From assembly GCA_026389055.1 (NCBI GenBank), contig JAPLIO010000185.1, forward strand, positions 1 through 19,546: a stretch of DNA of 19,546 bases, written 5' to 3'. Position numbers and translations under genes: made by a program. Positions 5,747 to 13,600 of the stretch are shown in pieces. Source of the stretch: Candidatus Melainabacteria bacterium. Lineage in GTDB: Bacteria > Cyanobacteriota > Vampirovibrionia > Vampirovibrionales > JAJTHC01. Every line of letters begins with the position of its first letter. Position 1 is the stretch's first letter. The notes beneath the pieces were generated by a model, which was not told where the DNA came from, made no database searches, and was given only the letters and a program-made list of their open reading frames with translations.

Positions 5747-6709
5747 TTAGGCTTTAACCAGTGCTTCGGCGCCGCCCACAATTTCCATAATTTCTTGGGT
5801 AATAGCCGCTTGCCGAGCTTTGTTATACTGCAAGGTTAGCGTATGAATCATCTTCTTGGCGTTATCCGTCGCATTGGCCATCGCCGTCATCCGAGAAGCT
5901 AATTCACTGACGATTGCTTCCAACAAATACCCATAAAGTAACCGAGTTAAAAACATCGGTAACAACGTTTCTAAAACTGCTTCAGGGCTAGGCTCAATCA
6001 ATAGTTCAGGTAATACTTGCTTTTGGCTGCCCGCTTTATCATCAACAGGTAATTTACCCAAAGCCGTTTCAACCTCTTTGGCAATAGTTTTCACATTGAG
6101 TGGTAAAAATGGCTTATTCTCTACTTCATAAGTAACCAAATTCTTAAACCGAGTGGTTATAATCTGTAAAGAATCAATGGTGTTACCCGTATAAGCTGAA
6201 ACTAATTGGTGGCAAAACGCATCAACAATACGATAATCAGGTTCTACGCCCAGCTGATTGAGGGTTTCAGCAATTTTGACGGTGGGATAGCGTTTTTTGA
6301 GTGTAGTAATGGCTTTATTACCCACTAAAAATAACACAGGCGTTTTGCCTTCATTCAGCAAGGTATCAATCGTGATGAACGCTTGCCGAAAAATGTTGGT
6401 GTTGTAGCCACCACAAAGCCCTCTATCCGAAGTAATAATGAGCAATCCAATGGTTTGATTGGCACTATTTCTAGGCTTTAAAACCGATAAGGTAGAATTA
6501 GGAGTAGCGGTAGATAAGCTGGTTAAATCCGTTTGCCCAAGTACGGTAGAAAAAATTTGCTGTAACCTGAAGGTAAAGGTTCTAGCCCCTTTCATCCGCT
6601 GTTCAGCCCGACGAACTTTAGCCGCAGCAACCATTCGCATGGCTTGCGTAATTTTTTGCGTACTTTTGACACTTTTAATGCGTCGACGAATATCTTTCAA
6701 GTTAGCCAT
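5747..6709 (-). CDS. atpG: ATP synthase F1 gamma subunit
   Basis: The central rotor stalk of the F1 motor, coupling c-ring rotation to catalysis. It has 320 residues, slightly longer than most bacterial gammas. The N-terminal coiled-coil helix is intact (LKDIRRRIKSVKSTQKITQA, then MRMVAAAKVRRAEQRM). The SDRGLCGGYN motif is at 94-103. The C-terminal helix has ASRMTAMANATDNA and YNKARQAAITQEI, very close to cyanobacterial sequences. The stretch between FLPL and PSPEAVLETLL is longer than in E. coli but shorter than the cyanobacterial insertion, and has no Cys pair, so no thiol switch is expected. It is the last gene of the operon, 21 bases after atpA. AAGGA lies 13 bases before the ATG, so reinitiation after atpA is likely. 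In cyanobacterial nomenclature this is atpC. Confidence 0.97.
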   Translation of the reverse strand: MANLKDIRRRIKSVKSTQKITQAMRMVAAAKVRRAEQRMKGARTFTFRLQQIFSTVLGQTDLTSLSTATPNSTLSVLKPRNSANQTIGLLIITSDRGLCGGYNTNIFRQAFITIDTLLNEGKTPVLFLVGNKAITTLKKRYPTVKIAETLNQLGVEPDYRIVDAFCHQLVSAYTGNTIDSLQIITTRFKNLVTYEVENKPFLPLNVKTIAKEVETALGKLPVDDKAGSQKQVLPELLIEPSPEAVLETLLPMFLTRLLYGYLLEAIVSELASRMTAMANATDNAKKMIHTLTLQYNKARQAAITQEIMEIVGGAEALVKA

Positions 6710-6730
6710 AATCGATGTTTCGTCCTTCTG

Positions 6731-8290
6731 TTAAGCGGATGCTGGCTTTTCGGTTGTATCTTCCGAAGTGTGAACCGTAAACAAGTCATTTCTTAGAAGA
6801 ACCATGGCGGCAATAATTTCAGCGGCAAATTCTTCAGAAGGTTTAGACCCTTCATTGAGGGTTTTTACCCAAGCAACATGCTTCCCGTTAAGCAAGGCAA
6901 TCCACTCGTTTTTGAACGGCTGAACATCTTTCAAGTCTAAAACATCAAAAACACCTTTGTTAGCAGCCAACAGTAACGTATACTGTTCCGCCACAGAAAG
7001 TGGGGCATATTGAGGTTGTTTGAGCAATTCAACCAAGCGTTGCCCACGACGCAATTGGTCTTGGGTCGTTTTATCTAAATCACTGGCAAATTGAGAGAAG
7101 GCTTCTAATTCACGATATTGAGCCAGTGCTAAACGCAATTGACCCGCAACGGCTTTTACCGCTTTGGTTTGAGCAGCACCACCAACCCGAGATACCGAAA
7201 TACCAGCGTTAATAGCAGGGCGAATACCACTGTTAAACAGGTCGGAATCCAAGAAAATTTGACCATCGGTAATAGAAATAACGTTGGTTGGAACGTAAGC
7301 AGAAACGTCGCCTGCTTGGGTTTCAATAATTGGGAGTGCTGTTAAACTGCCCGCACCTTTCGCATCGCTCAACTTCGCTGCCCGTTCTAATAACCGAGAG
7401 TGCAAGTAGAAAACGTCTCCGGGGTAAGCTTCTCTACCTGGCGGACGGCGAAGCAACAGAGACATAGCTCTGTAAGAAACGGCGTGTTTGGATAAGTCAT
7501 CATAAACCACTAAAACGTGCTTGCCTTGTTCCATAAAATATTCGCCCAACGCAACGGCAGAATAAGGTGCCAAGAATTGAACAGGCGAAGATTCCGAAGC
7601 GGTTGCAGCCACCACAATGGAATAACCAAGGGCTTCATTTTCTTCCAAGGTTTTAACAATTTGGGCTACAGTCGAATTTTTCTGCCCAATAGCACAATAA
7701 ATACAAATAACATCACTGTCTCGTTGGTTCAAAATAGCATCCAACGCAACGGCGGTTTTACCCGTTTGTCTATCACCAATAATCAATTCCCGTTGACCAC
7801 GTCCAATAGGAATCATGGCATCAATCGATAAAATACCCGTTTGCATTGGCTCATGAACGGATTTCCGTTCAATAATACCAGGGGCTTTTTTCTCTACAGG
7901 ACGAAATTCTGTGGTGGCAATGGTGCCTTTACCATCCAACGGACGACCGAGTGGATCTACAACGCGTCCCAACATGGCTTCACCAACGGGGATAGAGGCA
8001 ATTTTACCTGTACATTTAACGGTTTGCCCTTCCTTAATGTGCAAGAAGCTATCCAAAATAACGATACCCACTTGGTCTTCTTCCAAGTTCAATACCATGC
8101 CTTTGGTGCCTTGCCCATCTTCAAACTCCACCAATTCGCCAGCCATCGCCTTGCGAAGCCCTTGAACCCGAGCGATACCATCACCCACTTCAATTACGCT
8201 ACCAATTTGGTCAAGCGAAACAGTCAGTGTTTGCTGGGTTAATTTTTCACGGAGTATCGAACTAAGTTCTTCTGGTTTTAAAGCCGACAT
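6731..8290 (-). CDS. atpA: ATP synthase F1 alpha subunit
   Basis: The non-catalytic nucleotide-binding subunit of the F1 hexamer. It has 519 residues. The N-terminal beta barrel starts at IGSVIEVGDGIARVQGL. The Walker A motif GDRQTGKT is at 172-179, with Gln in the position typical of alpha rather than beta. Further conserved segments are VLVVYDDLSKHAVSYR, RRPPGREAYPGDVFYLHSRL and the alpha/beta signature region NAGISVSRVGGAAQ. AAGGA lies 7-8 bases before the ATG. The gene is followed closely by gamma. Beta and epsilon do not follow, which matches cyanobacterial genomes, where they form a second operon. Confidence 0.98.
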   Translation of the reverse strand: MSALKPEELSSILREKLTQQTLTVSLDQIGSVIEVGDGIARVQGLRKAMAGELVEFEDGQGTKGMVLNLEEDQVGIVILDSFLHIKEGQTVKCTGKIASIPVGEAMLGRVVDPLGRPLDGKGTIATTEFRPVEKKAPGIIERKSVHEPMQTGILSIDAMIPIGRGQRELIIGDRQTGKTAVALDAILNQRDSDVICIYCAIGQKNSTVAQIVKTLEENEALGYSIVVAATASESSPVQFLAPYSAVALGEYFMEQGKHVLVVYDDLSKHAVSYRAMSLLLRRPPGREAYPGDVFYLHSRLLERAAKLSDAKGAGSLTALPIIETQAGDVSAYVPTNVISITDGQIFLDSDLFNSGIRPAINAGISVSRVGGAAQTKAVKAVAGQLRLALAQYRELEAFSQFASDLDKTTQDQLRRGQRLVELLKQPQYAPLSVAEQYTLLLAANKGVFDVLDLKDVQPFKNEWIALLNGKHVAWVKTLNEGSKPSEEFAAEIIAAMVLLRNDLFTVHTSEDTTEKPASA

Positions 8291-8334
8291 ATCGGATTCC
8301 TTCTTTAAGAGATATTAACTAAAAGTATTTGTAA

Positions 8335-8907
8335 CTAAATTTGCTGTAGGGTTTTTTGAAGCTGTGTTAGCCGTGTTTGCAGTGTGGCATCCAAGCGTTG
8401 ACCATTGTAAGTTAAAACCAAGCCCGCTTTTAAAGAAGAGTCTACGGTTTCTTTAAAGTGAATACTTTTTAACGAAAACCGAGTTTTCAAAGCGGTTTCT
8501 AACGATTTTTTTAGGGTGCTTGTCAAAGGGAAAGCGGTCGTAACTTCAACTAACCCTATGCCATCCAGTGCTTCTGCTTTAGCATAGAAGCAAGCTAAAA
8601 TATCAGGCAATTCATCGTGTCGGTTATTTTCAATAACCAACGTTAAAAACCGACCTAACACGTCTGGTGTATCTGAAGGTAATAGTTCTATCAAAATGCC
8701 AGCTCGTTTTTCCGCTGAAATAGTTGCATTGGCTAAGAAAGGTATCAATTCAGGTGTTTTTTCAATCACTTGCGATAGCACACCAACCAATGGGGTGATG
8801 GCTTTTAAGACGGATTGTTCTTTGGCTAGCTCATACAAGCTAGTAGCATACTGTTTGGCAACAGCAGAGAACGTGGTATTTGTGGTTGAAGAGGACATCA
8901 TCATCAT
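8335..8907 (-). CDS. atpH: ATP synthase F1 delta subunit (OSCP-like)
   Basis: Joins the top of F1 to the b/b' stator. With the start at 8907 it has 190 residues, normal for the family. The N-terminal helical domain opens with FSAVAKQYATSLYELAKEQ, a clear delta signature, and the C-terminal part has LKAGLVLTYNGQRLDATLQTRL, resembling the conserved end (GG..l.igd...D.S...rL). The open frame continues upstream into atpF, but that part is the shadow of atpF. Four consecutive ATGs (8907, 8904, 8901, 8898) are possible starts; the first is 11 bases from GGAG. That GGAG can pair with a nearby CTCC, which might lower initiation. In cyanobacterial nomenclature this is atpD. Confidence 0.95.
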   Translation of the reverse strand: MMMMSSSTTNTTFSAVAKQYATSLYELAKEQSVLKAITPLVGVLSQVIEKTPELIPFLANATISAEKRAGILIELLPSDTPDVLGRFLTLVIENNRHDELPDILACFYAKAEALDGIGLVEVTTAFPLTSTLKKSLETALKTRFSLKSIHFKETVDSSLKAGLVLTYNGQRLDATLQTRLTQLQKTLQQI

Positions 8908-8944
8908 TATGGAGGAAACTCCGAAAAAATAGGGAACAGTAAAA

Positions 8945-9544
8945 CTAAACGCTAGTAACTTCGCGTGGGGGAAAAACAGTCTTTGCAGTGGGTGTTTCTT
9001 GTAATTCAGCCACAAGCAACTGAACCAGCTTTTCATGACAAATTTCAAGAGCAGGCAAGGTCGATTCCACTTCATTAAACAAGACGCTAACAACCTCATT
9101 CAAAATAGCAGATTGCAATAACGATTCTTCTCGTTGTTTTTTGGAATCGTAAGATAAAGACAAACCATGAAGGGCGTGTTTGCTTTTTTCTTGAAACTGC
9201 ACTTTAATACTATCCGCCGTTTCATCAGCTAGGGTTAGTATTTCAGACTTTGCTTGGTCTAACGTTTGAAACTTCAAGGTTAAATTCGTGAGTCTAGATT
9301 CGGTTTTATTGCGAAACGCTTGGGCATCTTGAAGGGGTTGGATTGCCTTTTGAGTGGTTTCATCCAGTTTTTGAGGAATGTTCAATTTACTGAGAATAAA
9401 CCCTAAACCTAAGGCGACCGCTAAAATGTTAATCACATTAGATTGTAGAATGTATGCCGCAAACGTCATGGGTTCAGCCCCATGTGCTTCAGGGTTTAAT
9501 AAAGGCAAAGCGGCAGATGCCAGTAGTACAAGATGATGAGCCAT
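8945..9544 (-). CDS. atpF: ATP synthase F0 b subunit
   Basis: One of two unlike peripheral-stalk subunits. It has 199 residues. A short hydrophobic N-terminal stretch (about 4-16) is followed by AHGAEP, then by the membrane helix at about 29-52 (YILQSNVINILAVALGLGFI), and a long charged, coiled-coil C-terminal region. The hydrophobic leader before the membrane helix is also seen in cyanobacterial b subunits. The start codon shares its A with the stop codon of b' (TAATG), so translation is coupled. The b/b' pair implies a heterodimeric stalk, as in cyanobacteria and chloroplasts. Confidence 0.95.
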   Translation of the reverse strand: MAHHLVLLASAALPLLNPEAHGAEPMTFAAYILQSNVINILAVALGLGFILSKLNIPQKLDETTQKAIQPLQDAQAFRNKTESRLTNLTLKFQTLDQAKSEILTLADETADSIKVQFQEKSKHALHGLSLSYDSKKQREESLLQSAILNEVVSVLFNEVESTLPALEICHEKLVQLLVAELQETPTAKTVFPPREVTSV

Positions 9545-9990
9545 TAAACGACGCTAGCTCCTTGTTGGGTAGAAGACGGCACTAATTGTTGTTCAATTAA
9601 CGGTAAAAAGGTCTGTTTCTCTTCCAAAAGCTGGGTTAATAACGATTGCTTTTGAGTATGAAGAGAAGCCACATGAGCCGTTAATTCTGATTCAAGTGAT
9701 TGCCGTGAGGCTAATAATGCTGATTCTAAGCTTTTTTTGGCTTGTTGCTGAGCCGTGCCGACTGTTAATTTAGCCTGCATATGGGCTTCCTGTAACGTGG
9801 CTTCATAAGCCGTTTCAAGCTCATAATAACGAGCCACAGCACTGCTGGCTTCTTCTTGTGCTTGTTGTATTGCTGATTCTCTGGCTGCAAGTAACGCTGC
9901 CACTTTGTCAAAAAACAACCGTTTTAATAACTGAGCGAAAATCATAAAAGCAATAAACACTAAGACAATGGTAAAATCTAGTGAGATCAT
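9544..9990 (-). CDS. atpF2: ATP synthase F0 b' subunit
   Basis: The second peripheral-stalk subunit, 148 residues. A single N-terminal membrane helix (residues about 4-22, LDFTIVLVFIAFMIFAQLL) leads directly into LFFDKVAALLAARE, a form of the widely conserved start of the b/b' stalk helix, and then a coiled coil rich in Ala, Gln and Glu. There is no hydrophobic leader, the usual distinction of b' from b. The Shine-Dalgarno is weak. It follows a 146-base gap containing three hairpins after atpE, the largest gap inside the operon. Called atpG in cyanobacteria. Confidence 0.95.
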   Translation of the reverse strand: MISLDFTIVLVFIAFMIFAQLLKRLFFDKVAALLAARESAIQQAQEEASSAVARYYELETAYEATLQEAHMQAKLTVGTAQQQAKKSLESALLASRQSLESELTAHVASLHTQKQSLLTQLLEEKQTFLPLIEQQLVPSSTQQGASVV

Positions 9991-10031
9991 AGTCAGAGGC
10001 TACTCTTTGTTCTTGTATTTTGACTGAGGGC

Positions 10032-10108
10032 TGGAAAGACAGGCTTTCCAATAAAGGTGAAAGGTTGGTTACTAACAATGTAACCAGAGGGAACGGGTGG
10101 TTCCCTCT
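10032..10108 (-). promoter_or_regulatory. Three consecutive hairpins between atpE and b'
   Basis: In transcription order: AGAGGGAAC / GTTCCCTCT (10086-10108, perfect 9 bp, 5-base loop), GGTTAC / GTAACC (10067-10085), and TGGAAAG / CTTTCCA (10032-10050). None is followed by a T-run, so they are not simple terminators. A role in RNA processing or in stabilising the upstream atpE message, which is needed in excess, is plausible but inferred. Confidence 0.6.
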
Positions 10109-10136
10109 TTTACATACCAATTCAAACAGAAACCGA

Positions 10137-10373
10137 CTAAGCGGTTGCCTTTGAGAAAATTAAGAAGAAGCTTACAAAACCAAATAAGCCCAATAATTCT
10201 ACGGCACCTAAGGTAATAATGTAAGGAATAAACAATTTACCTTGAATTTCAGGCTGACGAGCGGAACTGTTAAAGAACGCGGCTGTCATTAAACCTAAAC
10301 CAATACCAGGGCCTACAGCGGCTAAACCAACGGCTAATGGGGCTCCGTAACTTAATGCTACTACTGCTTCCAT
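10137..10373 (-). CDS. atpE: ATP synthase F0 c subunit
   Basis: The proton-carrying ring subunit, 78 residues forming two membrane helices. Helix 1 contains GPGIGLGLMTA with Gly at 21, 23, 25 and 27. The polar loop has ARQPE (38-42). Helix 2 has the carboxylate Glu59 in LGAVELLGLFGF. The residues that would indicate sodium binding are absent: the Gln position in helix 1 is Leu26, and Glu59 is followed by Leu rather than Ser or Thr, so protons are the expected ion. AGGAG lies 10 bases before the ATG, the clearest Shine-Dalgarno in the F0 part, fitting the high demand for this subunit. The sequence is rather divergent from photosynthetic cyanobacterial c subunits. Confidence 0.97.
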   Translation of the reverse strand: MEAVVALSYGAPLAVGLAAVGPGIGLGLMTAAFFNSSARQPEIQGKLFIPYIITLGAVELLGLFGFVSFFLIFSKATA

Positions 10374-10466
10374 GTTGAACTATCTCCTTTTACTACGTTC
10401 TTTTTAACAAATAAGAACTTTTTTAAACTAACACAAACAATAACAACGAACAACCTGTTTTAAGGC

Positions 10467-11288
10467 TTAAACACTAGCCGTTTGATTGGCCAATGCGAGA
10501 GTTGCTTCATGATGAGACGAAGCTGAATGACCGTGATCTTCATCATGATCATCGTGATTTTCGCTCATCAACGAAATATAAACTGAACTCAGTATCGCAA
10601 AAACATAAGCCTGAATAAAGGCTACCAGCAATTCCAATAAAATAACCACTATAGGTAAACCCAACGGAGCAACCGTCATAGCGATGCCTGAAAGAATTTC
10701 ACCTACCAAGATATTGAAAAACAACCGAATCATCAACGAGCCTGGCCGTGTAAAATCTTCTAAAATATTCAAGAAGATAAACGGCCAAAAGAAGGTAATA
10801 AAGGCTATTTGACCAACAAGCGGTTGCCCTTTAATCATCATGGGCAAAGGAGATAAATAGTGGGAAAAATACGACAAGCCTTTTTGCTTGATACCAAAGG
10901 AGAAATACATAACCAAGGTGCAAAGAGCCAACGCCGCAGGGACGTTAAAATCGCCTGTGGCTGCCATTAATTCACCTTGTGGTAACTGAATTAACCGAAG
11001 CGGCAACTGCCCCATTAAGTTACAGGTTAAAATAAAGAGGAATAATGAGCCAATATAATGCAAAAACTTATCGCCACGGGCTTCAGCAGTGGCATAAGTA
11101 ATACCTCTACATACACCATAAATAGATTCTGCAATCATTTGACGACGAGAAGGAACCAGCTTCATAGAAGCCGTTAACCACGTTGCACCTAATAGTAAAA
11201 CACCCATAGCCGCACCAACCATAATAAGGGTATTTGCGTGAATGGGGAGCCCTAGCAACTGGGTTTCCCAAAAATGATTTTCTGACAT
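10467..11288 (-). CDS. atpB: ATP synthase F0 a subunit with His/Asp-rich C-terminal tail
   Basis: The membrane stator subunit that forms the proton half-channels with the c ring. It has 273 residues and about five or six membrane segments. The essential Arg is Arg188 in MIRLFFNILVGE, corresponding to LRLFGNM of other bacteria. The last long helices (LPIVVILLELLVAFIQAYVF) carry Glu219 and Gln226 in the usual region. After the final membrane helix the protein continues for about 30 residues with a tail rich in His, Asp and Glu (241-260), holding six histidines, not a general feature of the family. The Shine-Dalgarno is weak. A 93-base gap precedes atpE. Called atpI in cyanobacteria. Confidence 0.96.
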   Translation of the reverse strand: MSENHFWETQLLGLPIHANTLIMVGAAMGVLLLGATWLTASMKLVPSRRQMIAESIYGVCRGITYATAEARGDKFLHYIGSLFLFILTCNLMGQLPLRLIQLPQGELMAATGDFNVPAALALCTLVMYFSFGIKQKGLSYFSHYLSPLPMMIKGQPLVGQIAFITFFWPFIFLNILEDFTRPGSLMIRLFFNILVGEILSGIAMTVAPLGLPIVVILLELLVAFIQAYVFAILSSVYISLMSENHDDHDEDHGHSASSHHEATLALANQTASV

Positions 11289-11341
11289 AAACGACTAAAC
11301 CTTTTTTCTAACAAGCGTAGATAAAACCAACAGCGAGTGAT

Positions 11342-11809
11342 TTATTGATTGGGCAATTCTGACGAATTAAGCTGGGTGAAGGATGGTTTCCCTTGACCGC
11401 CCCACTTAAAACAAAATGCACTAACAAAAACGATACAACAGTTGTACCCCAAAAACCCTAGCATGACAACCACTGATTTTAAAGCAATACCGCCGCCAAA
11501 GGCAATAATACAAAAAGCGACAAGTGTAACTTTTACAAAACTTAACAGTAATAACTTGCCAATAAGCCCTTTACTGGTAGTTGTTTCGTTTTTGAGTAGT
11601 TTTTTTACTTGATTACCCACCCAGTTCAAGGAAATGGCCTGCAACGCACCTAGTAAGCACCCAATAGTCCATTCCCACTGGTAATTTTGGTTCATAATAA
11701 CCAGTGCAATGGTGCCAATACACCACCATGCCAATAAGGCAAGCCACAAGGTGCGTTGCCATTGCTGATAGGTTGAACGCTGTTTTTTTGAACGGAGTGA
11801 TTGAAGCAT
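11342..11809 (-). CDS. atpI: AtpI-like membrane protein of the ATP synthase operon
   Basis: 155 residues: a basic N-terminus and four membrane segments at roughly 20-41, 46-64, 84-107 and 109-131. This topology and position, directly before subunit a, fit the ATP synthase I family, whose members help c-ring assembly or act in magnesium transport together with AtpZ. The sequence itself is weakly conserved, as usual for this family, so the call rests largely on context. It begins four bases after the AtpZ-like gene and has no Shine-Dalgarno of its own, so translation is probably coupled. Three cysteines cluster near the third and fourth segments. Confidence 0.8.
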   Translation of the reverse strand: MLQSLRSKKQRSTYQQWQRTLWLALLAWWCIGTIALVIMNQNYQWEWTIGCLLGALQAISLNWVGNQVKKLLKNETTTSKGLIGKLLLLSFVKVTLVAFCIIAFGGGIALKSVVVMLGFLGYNCCIVFVSAFCFKWGGQGKPSFTQLNSSELPNQ

Positions 11810-11813
11810 AGGA

Positions 11814-12116
11814 TTATTCAGATGGGGGTATTTCAGGCTGTGAAAGAGATTCTTGAGGGGTGGGTTCTACAGATATTTGAGCGGTTTTAGCCGTTTCTTC
11901 AGCCAATTCAATCAGGTAACATTTTACAATACTATAAAGCCCACCAATAAAGAAAAGTAGCATCAAACCCAGCATCCAAGCACCTTGGGCAGGAAGCTTT
12001 TTTTCAATGAGCCAGCCTAAGCCAAAACCAAAGAGAGGAGGGTAAATGAGTTGAGATAAAATGCCCCAACCCTTGGAAAGCCCTTGATTGGTGGAGGGAT
12101 TAGACCGTGCAAGCAT
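11814..12116 (-). CDS. atpZ: AtpZ-like (ATPase gene 1) small membrane protein
   Basis: 100 residues with two membrane helices. The first (about 22-36, IYPPLFGFGLGWLIEKKL) has the Gly-rich pattern and following charged turn typical of AtpZ/AtpQ proteins. The second (about 47-66, WMLGLMLLFFIGGLYSIVK) ends in the family's GG.Y...K pattern. The acidic, Pro-rich C-terminus is variable. It is the first gene of the atp operon. I see no clear Shine-Dalgarno; the start is the only reasonable ATG. In other bacteria AtpZ works with AtpI as a proposed Mg2+/Ca2+ channel or assembly factor; that role is not shown here. Confidence 0.75.
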   Translation of the reverse strand: MLARSNPSTNQGLSKGWGILSQLIYPPLFGFGLGWLIEKKLPAQGAWMLGLMLLFFIGGLYSIVKCYLIELAEETAKTAQISVEPTPQESLSQPEIPPSE

Positions 12117-12163
12117 GATAGTAGACCATTTTTCGCAGATGAGTGTGTACGTAATGAGACTTT

Positions 12164-12194
12164 AGTTTAACATAAAAACTATTGCCATTCTCAA
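12164..12194 (-). promoter_or_regulatory. Promoter of the atp operon
   Basis: On the minus strand TTGAGA, 19 bases, then TAAACT with an extended TGT before it (TGTTAAACT, 12164-12172). The -35 box overlaps the last codons of pyrC. The leader is about 40 bases. Read-through from the upstream genes remains possible, as no terminator separates them. Confidence 0.5.
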
Positions 12195-13576
12195 TTGGGC
12201 AAAAGAGCCTTCGTATCCCAAAATTGAACCACTTGCCCTTGGGGTTTGCCTAGCAACTCATCTTCCGCCATGGCAATATGCCCACCCACAATGGTATATA
12301 GTGCCCAGCCTGTAACCTGCATCCCATCAAAGGGAGTCCACCCGACTTTTGATTGCATCATGGCGTGGGTAATGACTCGTTTGGCGGATAAATCTACAAT
12401 GGTAAAATCTGCATCGTAGCCCAAGGCAATTCGCCCTTTGCCCACAATGTTAAACACCCGTGCGGGGCCGTAAGCGGTTAAATCTACCAAGCGTTCAAGG
12501 GTTAGCCTACCGTTGTGCAAATGGTTTAACAATAACGGCACTAACGTTTGAACGCCTGTCATACCAGCGGGCGAAGCGGGGTAAGGCTTGGCTTTTTCTT
12601 GGGTCGTGTGCGGAGCGTGGTCGCTACCAATCACATCCACCACGCCGTTTTGAATACCCCACCACAACGCATCTTGATGCTCTTTTTCCCGAATTGGCGG
12701 ATTCATTTGGGCGTAAGTGCCCATGCGGTCGTAACAATCTGGGGCGAACAGGGTTAAATGCTGAGGCGTAACTTCTACGGTGGTGAGGTGTTTATTTTTC
12801 GCCAATAACTCAATTTCTGGTGCTGATGTAATGTGCAACAAATGCAACGGACGTTTGGTTTTTTCGCCCAAGGCTAAAATGCGTTGTGTGGCTTTTAACG
12901 CACTGGTAACATCTCGCCAATGCGGATGGTCTTGCACCCGAGCAGTTTCGGTTTGCACCAGCGGTTTGCGTTCAATTAGCCTCGCTTCATCTTCGGCGTG
13001 AATGGCAACCCTACGCCTGCCTGAGCGTAAGACGGCTTCCAATTGCGAATCTTCGGAAACTAACAACGTGCCTGTGGAAGACCCCATGAAGATTTTCACG
13101 CCACAACAGCCTTTTAGCAATTCCAATTCTGCCATGGCTTGGGCGTTTTCTGTACCCGCTGCCCCCATGTAGAAGGCGTAGTTGCTCCATGCACGGTTTT
13201 CACATCGGCGGAGTTTTTCGGCGAGTGCTTCCGCTGTTGTGGTGTTGGGGTTGGTGTTAGGCATTTCAAAAACGGTTGTAACCCCACCTGCAATAGCCGA
13301 GCGGGTGCCTGATTCTAAATCTTCTTTGTATTCCAACCCAGGTTCCCGAAAATGCACTTGGGAATCTATCACCCCAGGTAAAACGTGCAAGCCGTGAACG
13401 TCGAGTCGTTTTTTGGCGTTGGCAGATTTTAGCCCACCAAAGGCGACAATTTTCCCTTGGTACACGCCAACATCGGTATGTACCAAACCTTGGGGCATCA
13501 TCACCAACCCGTTTTCGATAATTAAATCATACAAGAAGGTTTTGTTGGCTAATAAGTCAGTCGATGGGGTTAGCAT
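12191..13576 (-). CDS. pyrC: Dihydroorotase (amidohydrolase family)
   Basis: Catalyses the third step of pyrimidine synthesis, cyclising carbamoyl aspartate to dihydroorotate. It has 461 residues. The HFREPG signature is at 75-80, followed by YKEDLESGTRSAIAGGVTT and FEMPNTNP. The remaining metal-site residues appear intact: Lys161 (the lysine usually carboxylated, in VKIFMGSSTG), His193 (AIHAEDE), His248 (LLHITSA) and Asp319 (IGSDHAPHT). The exception is the first His of the HxH pair, which is Gln73 (DSQVHFREPG). The same substitution occurs in some other bacterial dihydroorotases, as far as I recall, so activity is likely. Allantoinase or hydantoinase is less likely given the HFREPG...MPNT and SDHAPH context. 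The start is 24 bases after the nuclease gene, with a weak Shine-Dalgarno. Confidence 0.9.
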   Translation of the reverse strand: MLTPSTDLLANKTFLYDLIIENGLVMMPQGLVHTDVGVYQGKIVAFGGLKSANAKKRLDVHGLHVLPGVIDSQVHFREPGLEYKEDLESGTRSAIAGGVTTVFEMPNTNPNTTTAEALAEKLRRCENRAWSNYAFYMGAAGTENAQAMAELELLKGCCGVKIFMGSSTGTLLVSEDSQLEAVLRSGRRRVAIHAEDEARLIERKPLVQTETARVQDHPHWRDVTSALKATQRILALGEKTKRPLHLLHITSAPEIELLAKNKHLTTVEVTPQHLTLFAPDCYDRMGTYAQMNPPIREKEHQDALWWGIQNGVVDVIGSDHAPHTTQEKAKPYPASPAGMTGVQTLVPLLLNHLHNGRLTLERLVDLTAYGPARVFNIVGKGRIALGYDADFTIVDLSAKRVITHAMMQSKVGWTPFDGMQVTGWALYTIVGGHIAMAEDELLGKPQGQVVQFWDTKALLPN

Positions 13577-13600
13577 GGGTTATTTTATCTTTCTATCTTG

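Noticed and set aside
8908..9099. N-terminal extension of the delta subunit
   Set aside because: This part overlaps the 3' end of atpF in another frame; the delta signature starts after the ATG cluster at 8907-8898, which is preceded by GGAG.
10137..10373. Sodium-type c subunit
   Set aside because: The helix-1 Gln is Leu26 and the residue after Glu59 is Leu, so the sodium ligand set is missing.
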